Assembly (NCBI GenBank): GCA_019722365.1
Contig: JADFUC010002281.1
Span: forward strand, 372,001 to 436,000
From: Lithospermum erythrorhizon
Lineage: Eukaryota; Streptophyta; Magnoliopsida; Boraginales; Boraginaceae
Direction of reading: 5' to 3'
Length of the DNA stretch: 64,000 nt
The translations under genes were made by a program, and so were the position numbers. Below are positions 52,778 through 64,000 of the stretch, piece after piece (position 1 is the first letter of the stretch; each line of letters begins with the position of its first letter). The notes under the pieces are model-generated. The model made no database searches and was not told the origin of the DNA. It saw only the letters and a list, made by a program, of their open reading frames with translations.

Positions 52778-54049
52778 TGGAAGGAAATATCAACATACTT
52801 CAATGCAAGTTCAACGTCCTCATTGTCGTAACAGGCTAATAGATTCAAAAGGGTAAGAATATTGTATATTGTAGTTTGTAAGTTGCAGAATCACTTTGTT
52901 TGGTTATTCTTTCATCCTGTATGTAATTAGATTTGTACGAAACTGGTATTCGTGAAATCTACAATCTTTGTACATTAATATTATGGTTTTAGAACACTTG
53001 AAGTTATACATTGTAGAACTGTAGAGAATGTTAGAGTAATATAATTGAATTGAATTGTTTGAATATGAAATACAATATTGTGTCTTACAGTAGCCTCCAA
53101 GATACGCTTAATGCCCACTCGACTCTAATAAGAACTCATCAATGGGAGAACTAACTTTGAGGACTTCGATCTGCATCCGCCATGGTCTGGATGGATTCAG
53201 ATAAGTTGTGATGTTATGGAGAAAGTTGTATTGTATTCCACTAAAGATGTACAAGATTTATGTGATGTTGTTAGGGTAGTTGCTTTTATTTTCCAGTTTT
53301 CCTCCATATCTTCATCTCATCAAACAAAGATCACTACAATTATACAAAGATGGCATTGGAAATTTGGAATTACAGTAAAAACTATATCAATTAGTAAAAT
53401 AATAAATTTGTCTAGTTCTTAGACCAGTTAAAAAAGTTAGAAAAATCGATAAAATAATAAGATAATTTTTTCGGGAAATCTTTTTATAATATAGGTCCCA
53501 AGAAAATCATAAATTAATAATTCTTAGAGATTGAAAAACTAATTATTACAACTTAATGAAAATATGACTTTATAGTTTGTTTTTTTAAAGTTCAAGTCTT
53601 GTTGGAGTTCATCTTTAATTTTTATTATTGTATTCAATAGATTCAGAGTGTTGTATTTTCGAGATTATAGCATATCACCATAACATAAAAGTGTGAGAGT
53701 TGTGTTTCTTAATTTATACTATTAATTACTAAATTACCCCTTCATGTATGAAAATGACACTAATAATAAATTAAGGGCAAAAGCCCTCAATCATCATACA
53801 TATTTGTAGTTGGGTTCTAGTTCATCACCCACGTTTTCATCTTGTTAAATGCAACATGTTTCAATAATGGGTAAAAATGGTCTTGAGTGCAGGAATCCGT
53901 TAAGTTGATGGTCACGTGACCTTGCATTGACCATTTGAGGAAACATTTCGTAAAAAAAAAAATTAAATTAGACCCAGGAAAGGCGCATTCATCGCAAATG
54001 TTTCTTGTAGGGTTAGGTTAAATCGCATACGTTTGAAAATGTCCTTGTT
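52778..54049. other. 3' flank of BOR1 and intergenic DNA
   Basis: The BOR1 3' UTR lies in the first 300 bases or so. From about 53780 the sequence belongs to, or borders, the inverted-repeat element that follows (for example TTCATCACCCACG). No other gene was seen. Confidence 0.4.
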
Positions 54050-54702
54050 CATCACTCAGTTTAAATAACGGACAAAGTGGTCAAGCGTGATATAATCCGT
54101 TAGTTGCTACTTTTTATCAACGACTATCATATATAGATTTAATCTTCAAAGTTTTTCTTAACAGCAAATATCCAACTAGAAGAACAAGAAATATGCACCC
54201 GACGTTTCATTTGCGTTATCCAAATGTATCAATGCTAAGTTCATATATAAGAATGTTATTTTGGTTGAAAGGTTAGGGTAATGAAAATTCTTATTGTAGT
54301 TGTAAAGTATCTTTGTTGTTGTTGATGTATAACTTTTTGATTTTATATTGTGGTTCCTTTGTCACAAATGATTGTCTGTTTGAGTTTTTGCCAGTTTTTT
54401 CTTTCTAATTTTTCGCCGTTAAGTTGATATTTTTTTGGTTACGTGATTGGCAATTGACTAAATTAGAAGAAAAAAATCATAAACTCAAACTATTCTTATA
54501 TATGAACTTTTTCATTGATACATTTGGATAATACAAATGAAAGCGTCGTACATATTTCTTGTTAACTTTAGTTGAATACTTGTTGTTAAAGAAAAGCTTT
54601 GAAGATTAAATCATATATGATGATCACGTGATAAAAAGTAGCAACTTTCCGGATTATATCATAGTTGGACCACTTTTGCCCGTTGGCTAAGCTTGAGTGA
54701 TG
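54050..54702. mobile_element. Long inverted repeat, foldback or MULE-like non-autonomous element
   Basis: The left arm 54050-54256 and right arm 54490-54702 are reverse complements over about 210 bases with scattered mismatches. Examples are GTTGCTACTTTTTATCA against TGATAAAAAGTAGCAAC and TTAATCTTCAAAG against CTTTGAAGATTAA. They surround a ~230-base centre. No coding sequence is present. Long terminal inverted repeats of this type suit non-autonomous Mutator-like or foldback elements. The outer boundary and any target duplication were not resolved. Confidence 0.7.
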
Positions 54703-54759
54703 GTAGAATTACAAAGTGTGTGATAACTGAAACACTATCTGGTGTGATAAATAGTGACT

Positions 54760-57700
54760 TACGTCAATTTTTCTGCAATGCCCCTCAGGCGGGTCGCATG
54801 CTGGTCGCGGCCATCAACAAGGATTCGTGCGGAAAGACCATTTTTGCTGATGGCGTGAAGTGATAAATAAGAACACATTTTTAACGTGTGTGTTGAACTA
54901 ATTATAACATGTGTATGATTATTTCCCTAAGAATAATATATATATAATGACAACTTTACATGTTAATAAAATACTTGAGACTGATCAAATATCATGTAAA
55001 TACTAATACTTCAAATCTCCACGAAATATATTAGTATCAAGACCTATTACACTTAAATCCAAGCGGCCTTTCACGACATTTTTGAATCCGATTATAATAG
55101 TAGGTTATCAGCCAAATTATGTAAAAGCTACATGCATCTTGTGTCGTTAGCATACTATTGAGAATCTTGCGGAGCTTTTGTATCTCAGAGCAAACCGGTT
55201 AAATAAGTACTTTGGAATGATCATCACGAAAGCCCATGCGTTAGTGGAAATCAACAACATGATCCATTGTCATATCAAAGTGCGGAAGCGTAACTTTTTG
55301 CCATCACCGGTGTGTCGAGATAATGCAACCCGATTTCCACAACTTTAAAATTGGCTTGATATGCTGGCAAATTTTTAAATTGGTGAGATTATTATTCTTT
55401 GCTTTTATTTTACCCGTAGGTTAGCACATAATTAAGCATATGTACAACATGAAAAATAAACAAGTAATGCACATTCAAGAAGCATATGAGTATGACCACG
55501 GGCCTATTACATTTCAAAACTTGAAAACTAACATTTGGCGCATTACGATTTCTTTGTCTTCCGGCCACGGAATCTCTACTGGCTCCGTCTTGAATTACAA
55601 TTCAAATACACTAATCCCAACTTAGGCGACATGCAAGCTTGTGGGAGAAACAAGAAAATTAAATAAAAATAAAATAATATGACTCAAATGGTCATATCAC
55701 AGCAAATACGATCACATGAACTTAGGAAAAACACGGGTCATATCGATACCTCCATTCATTCCATAACAATATATGTAGAAAAAACATTAAATCAAATAGA
55801 TGCACTTAATGTCACATATATTAAATGAAATGAAAATAATTGTGGTCATAATTGACTAATTAATTACCCATTATATTTACAATTAATTATCAATTAATGT
55901 AAATTTTAAATTCAAATATATTCCCACATGATTAATGATAATTATTACAATAATTACCACCCTCTTAAATTATGGAATAATTACTTACAAGTAATTAACT
56001 CCAAAATTTAAAAGTTATCATGAAAATATTTTTCAAAAATTATCAATTAATGAAAATAATTTTGAAAGGGAAATATAAATCAAATTTAATGCCATTCAAG
56101 ATATATATTCAATCATCTTAATGACAAAATTTATGATTTAACATTTAAAACCGAAATTAATAATTACCAATAAATTTTAAAACCAAAAATAATTACATAA
56201 AATACATTTAGGGTTTTCTAAAACGGACGACGAACTTCAACGACCAAAACCGCCGGCCTCCGGCCACCCACGAATATTGCGTGCGGCCAGTGCCGTGAAA
56301 TACGACCAATGGTCTCGTCGGTGGCGAGCGTCCAATTCCGGCACGGGCAGCGCCAGGGAAACGTTCGCAAATTCGGCGACGGTAATTCATTTGGTTTCAA
56401 GCCTCCAGATTAATTGCAACTTTTGTAAAAACAATTTGGAGGCTCTAAAAAATTCAAAAAATTCTGGGATTTTTCTTGAACATCAACAATATCATTATTG
56501 AACACGTCCAAGTGGAAGTTTATCAAAAACACTTCTAGTTTTTCGATTAAACCCAAAACAATCCAGAAATTCAACGAATTTTTTTGGAGTACTTAAAAAA
56601 TTCAAAATTCTGAAAAAAAAAACTGGCATGAACCTCAAAGGGTCCAATTAAAAATCAAATTAATCAATTTTTAATCCTTTCATTTCATGAAATAATTAAA
56701 ATAAACTTCAAATCATCAAAAATCGGCCGCAGTGATGTTTCGACCATGTGAAACATATATTATAGGTTGATTTTTTTCATAATATATATTCATCAATTGA
56801 ATATATAAATCATGAAATAATCAATTAACTAACAACTATGTCAACGCACAAATCAAACTAGATAAAATATAGGCCACAGACCCACTTGTTAGAATCTAGT
56901 ATGAATTTAATCGTGATAAATAGCAATTCATACATCCGGATTCTCCAAAAATAATATAGGAGTAATCTAAACATAAAATGACAAATGTATGAATCTGAGA
57001 ATTCTTACACATTTCAAACGAGCGGATTGAACCCGATTCCCCACGAAGTACCTCGTGATTGCCTCGAAGATCATCTCCAACTGACGTTCAACACCGAAAA
57101 GATGTGTCCTCTAGATTGCCTGAGGGAAGCTTGAACCAAGACTGAACTTGCTAGAGTTTGAGGATGAAATAGAGTGGAAGAAAATTCTTCCAATTCTCTC
57201 TGAGAGCGGCCAACTTTTTGAGGGGGTGATTAGCATATCATGAAAACCTAATCCCCTCTTCAATACCAAAGTCCCAAAATTTCACTGGATTAAGAAATCA
57301 GTTTAACTTCGTTAAACTTAAATTAGATGGATTTATGAGCCTCTAATTAAATAATGTGAGTTACTAGTGAGGATTGTTCTATTTTTAATTAACTTAACAA
57401 GTCAATTAAAATACTAACGAGATTATTCATTCGATTTCAATTGCTTAATTGATTAAACTTGCAAGTTTAATCAATTGTTGAATTCATCAACATATATTGA
57501 CAAATATATAAATATTGAGAAATACATTTCTCGATATCTGAAATCTCGTTAATTTCATTCATGAAATATTACTTTCGAATATCATTGTGTGTGACGCCCA
57601 CAGGCTCGGATAATAGTAAGTTGTATAATAATAATAGTGACCAGTACTATTATTATAACGATTAATGAGTAAGATCTATCAATAGCTCAGAACCCCTTAA

Positions 57701-58149
57701 ATTATCATGAGAACCCATACTAGTAATATACAATTACTAAGGTGAACACTAAATTCTGATAATCACATTTAACCAACCCGATAAAATGAATTGTTACACA
57801 ATTATTACTTGGGCACAATAAAGGGAATCAATTCTTATTGATTTCAACAAATAGTATCATCTGAGAATCTGAGTTAGAAACTAGAACATAGTCAAACAAT
57901 TGTTCTTGAGCTCTCTCAGCCAAATCTCTCTATATTAATTATCATACTATCGTGTGTTGTTTCAAATAAGTCTATATTAGTCTACTCGCCACTAAATTTT
58001 TGTATGATATTACTAGTGAAAAATAATTTTTCAATCAAAACAATTACTATTAAAGAATATATATCTAAATTATTATGTGATATTTTGTATTATATTTAAA
58101 TATAATTCAACAATTGAAATTAAAAAAGTGTCAAGATACATATCTAATA
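54760..58149. other. AT-rich intergenic tract with a GC-rich island
   Basis: No gene is supported. 56215-56385 is a sharp GC-rich island (CCGCCGGCCTCCGGCCACCC, GGCGACGG) in DNA otherwise well over 70% AT. 57180-57250 (GAGAGCGGCC, GAGGGGGTGATTAG) and 57590-57780 resemble Copia-type LTR or leader sequence, so the whole tract may be one old LTR element. No domain was found to prove this. Confidence 0.3.
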
Positions 58150-58398
58150 CTCCCTCCATCCCAAATAGATTGTCAAGGTTTAAATTTGGATGTTTGACAG
58201 ATTAAATGTTAAATTCAAATATTTTTATTTTTGTTGTATAATATTTGGTGAAAATTATTAAATAATAATATTTTCAATGTATTTTAATATTGACATTAAA
58301 TTTTATTCAAATCAAAATTATGTTTATCGATGAAAGGATAAAAATTATCAATTTTGAGCACTTAAATCAAGTATGACAATCATTTAGTATGGAGAGAG
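58150..58398. mobile_element. Stowaway-like MITE
   Basis: The left end CTCCCTCCATCCCAAATAGA after a TA dinucleotide pairs with the inverted right end (GACAATCATTTAGTATGGAGAGAG). The interior carries the TGTTTGACAG / TAATATTTGG features shared with the other copies. Confidence 0.6.
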
Positions 58399-60108
58399 TT
58401 ACAGATTTTGAATATTTTATTTGAGAAATTTAATTTTTTAATTATAATATAACTATGTTAGTTTGTCTTAAATAAAATATCTATAACTTATAGAGACAAT
58501 AATTAATTAGATTTGAATTCAATATATGAAAGGAAATTAAAAAATTCAATCTTTACTATTTAATACTCCCTATTGATTAGAAAACTAAATAAGAGTATAT
58601 TATCATAATAATACTTATATTAGTTTTCATTCTATATGAAATATAATTCATCGATATTATGGTCTTCAAAATACATGCATGAATATATATATATATATAT
58701 ATATATAACCCACTTTGTTGATGAACATTCGATGTATAAATCGGTACCCTCGGCTTCTATTTGAATGACTTAGTGACCTTTTATATTAAAACTGTTATTT
58801 ATGTTAAAATTTTAAAAGTTTTCATATATACACTATTGAGATTTAACTTTTTATTAAAAAATTAATTGCAAGAGATATACTTTTTAAAAGAGTATATCAT
58901 TTTTATTCCCTTAATTTTTAATGTAATTCAGTTGGAATATTTCATATTCAAACAAGGGCATCTAATGTGTGGCCTCTTTGGCTATTTTGCATGACTAAAA
59001 TTGAGAGAATTTCATAATAAGGTCTTGATATTATTTAGTTTTGTGCAAATAATTGAGACAATCATCAATTAAGAACAAATTAAATAGTAGAATTGTGAAT
59101 AATGTATACTTACTAATCAATTGAAGTGATGTTTTCTAATAAATAAAATAATATAAGGTGCGTTTTTTATTAAAATAGAAAGTAATGTTTTCTAACAATA
59201 AATAAAAAATAACTAAAGGAGAATTTTTTATGAAACTTTGAAAATGAAGAAGTAGTATGGTAACAAAATTTTTTAAATCTATTATTAAAAAATTGTAAGT
59301 GATAAATATAAGCATGAACTGAAATGTATTATAATATAAATCAAAAGTATAATTTATAAATTTAAGTATAGTTAATTACTTTATTTATTATCTCAATTTA
59401 AATGTTTGAAGTATAAATACTTACGTACAATATTTGGTATATTTTACTAGTGTTTGAGAAAAGTTTTAAGCCAAAAATTGCTCTTTAGTAATAGACTCCA
59501 AAGGTATAATGTGAAATACTTATGGTAATAACACTAAACTTAATACTCAAGTAATTACTATAACTAATATAGAAATAATTAATACCATATCTTTATTATG
59601 TTCTTGTTCTACTATCTTCAATATTACATTTATTGATCGATCTTAAAAAATTGAAGTGGGTAAATATACATATCTTTATGTTGTTAAAAAAATATTTAAA
59701 TTATTAATTTATTGATAAATTAATAACTTTCTAAATTAATAAATTTATGGTGTCTCAAAGCTATTAATTTATAGAAATTTTACTACTGTATAATTTTTAT
59801 TTTTTGCCCATGCATTATTTTTCTTGAAGTGTGGACCCTCTTCAGTGCAAAATATGATTACTCCTCTTTAGTGTTGGATACTCTTCCACCTTTTAACTAT
59901 TTTAAATTCCATCTTTATCTTATAAATATTCAAACTTTAAAATTATTATTCTAATAATATTAGGTGATGATTAGGCTAACGTTACTGGTTAACTGCTACC
60001 CTATTCAGTGCAAGATATTGTCACTTCTGACCTTTTGCAGCTAACTCTATGTCTCTATATCACCTTTAACTGAGTTTTTAACTTTCCACTTCATTCAACA
60101 TTAGTCAA
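58399..60108. other. Intergenic DNA upstream of the carboxypeptidase gene
   Basis: Very AT-rich. It holds a (TA)n run at 58683-58707 and a solo fragment similar to the Copia-like LTR of 32325-34082 at about 59515-59640. TCTATATCACC about 55 bases before the ATG at 60109 could serve as a TATA box. Confidence 0.35.
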
Positions 60109-63558
<3,450 letters not shown>

Positions 63559-64000
63559 AGACAGAGATCCATGCATACGCCGTCTATCTCCACTCTCTAA
63601 AAGTTGTGTTGGTATCACAACTTTCCAGAGACCAAAATATGATGACAAGTATAACCATTCAGTGTATTTGATAATGCAGAATTGCAAGTTTCCAATTTCA
63701 CTATTTCAGTCCCATTTTCTATATATTTATGAGATGATTAAAGATCTTAAAATTTCATCATTGAATTAGTACTGAGAAATTCTCTTGTATTGCTTGAATA
63801 GATATACAGAGTATTTATATGTACCAGACAACTTAGCTAGCCAGTAACCTAATTACAATAATAAAGCCCAACAAATCACTCTAGATTATTCTAATGGACT
63901 AATATATACATATTATAGTGTATATCTTAAATTACGATGAAGATCACAAATGCGCAACTTGCGAAGAAGAAACACAAATTGTCCATGTCCTAGAGCTTTG
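63559..64000. other. 3' flank of the SCPL gene
   Basis: This holds the 3' UTR. 63790-63900 (ATACAGAGTATTTATATGTACC, then TAGCTAGCCAGTAACC) resembles sequence common in Copia LTRs, which may mean an LTR runs past the window end. No gene is seen. Confidence 0.3.

Noticed and set aside
55440..55625. 61-codon ORF as a gene
   Set aside because: No signal peptide, domain or neighbouring exon. It begins in TE-like AT-rich DNA and is probably chance.

Overview
The window is nuclear DNA of a flowering plant, almost certainly a eudicot. It is AT-rich, its genes are split by GT-AG introns, and the proteins match plant-only families (BOR borate exporters, INT inositol transporters, plant ARF, serine carboxypeptidase-like proteins). 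Much of the space between genes is decayed transposable elements. No prokaryotic, CRISPR or organellar feature was seen.

Layout. 1-7569 is the 3' part of a decayed CACTA (En/Spm) element with TNP2-associated DUF4218/DUF4216 remains, subterminal repeats and a recognisable right terminus. 8062-8619 (-) is a one-exon secreted START/Bet v1-like (lachrymatory-factor-synthase-like) protein. 9283-9759 is a hAT-type non-autonomous element with a perfect 8-bp target duplication. 14889-18925 (-) is a nine-exon D-isomer-specific 2-hydroxyacid dehydrogenase, with a seven-copy ~103-bp tandem array upstream at 19876-20597. 24605-30480 is an old minus-strand LTR retrotransposon with gag and protease traces but no visible reverse transcriptase or integrase. 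32325-34082 is a shrunken Copia-like LTR pair.

35936-38702 (+) is an INT4-like inositol transporter (5 exons, 574 aa), tail to tail with 39397-40968 (-), an ARF1-type GTPase (6 coding exons, 181 aa). Several Stowaway-like MITEs, a ~400-bp foldback and a TE-rich tract follow. 48953-52777 (+) is a BOR1-type borate exporter (12 exons, 742 aa). 54050-54702 is a long inverted repeat. 60109-63558 (+) is a serine carboxypeptidase-like gene (10 nominal exons, 482 aa) with two abnormal splice donors.

The genes do not form a pathway; they are ordinary neighbours on a plant chromosome. Exon models were built by eye: reading phase was carried across every junction and each exon length was checked against its translation. 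Identification rests on motifs and family knowledge, not database searches. I did not find a convincing new multi-gene system. The points most worth a second look are the carboxypeptidase splice anomalies and its in-frame intron, the gag-only LTR element, the altered sorting motif and possible minimal uORFs of the BOR1 gene, the 103-bp array, the foldback, and one possible small secreted peptide.
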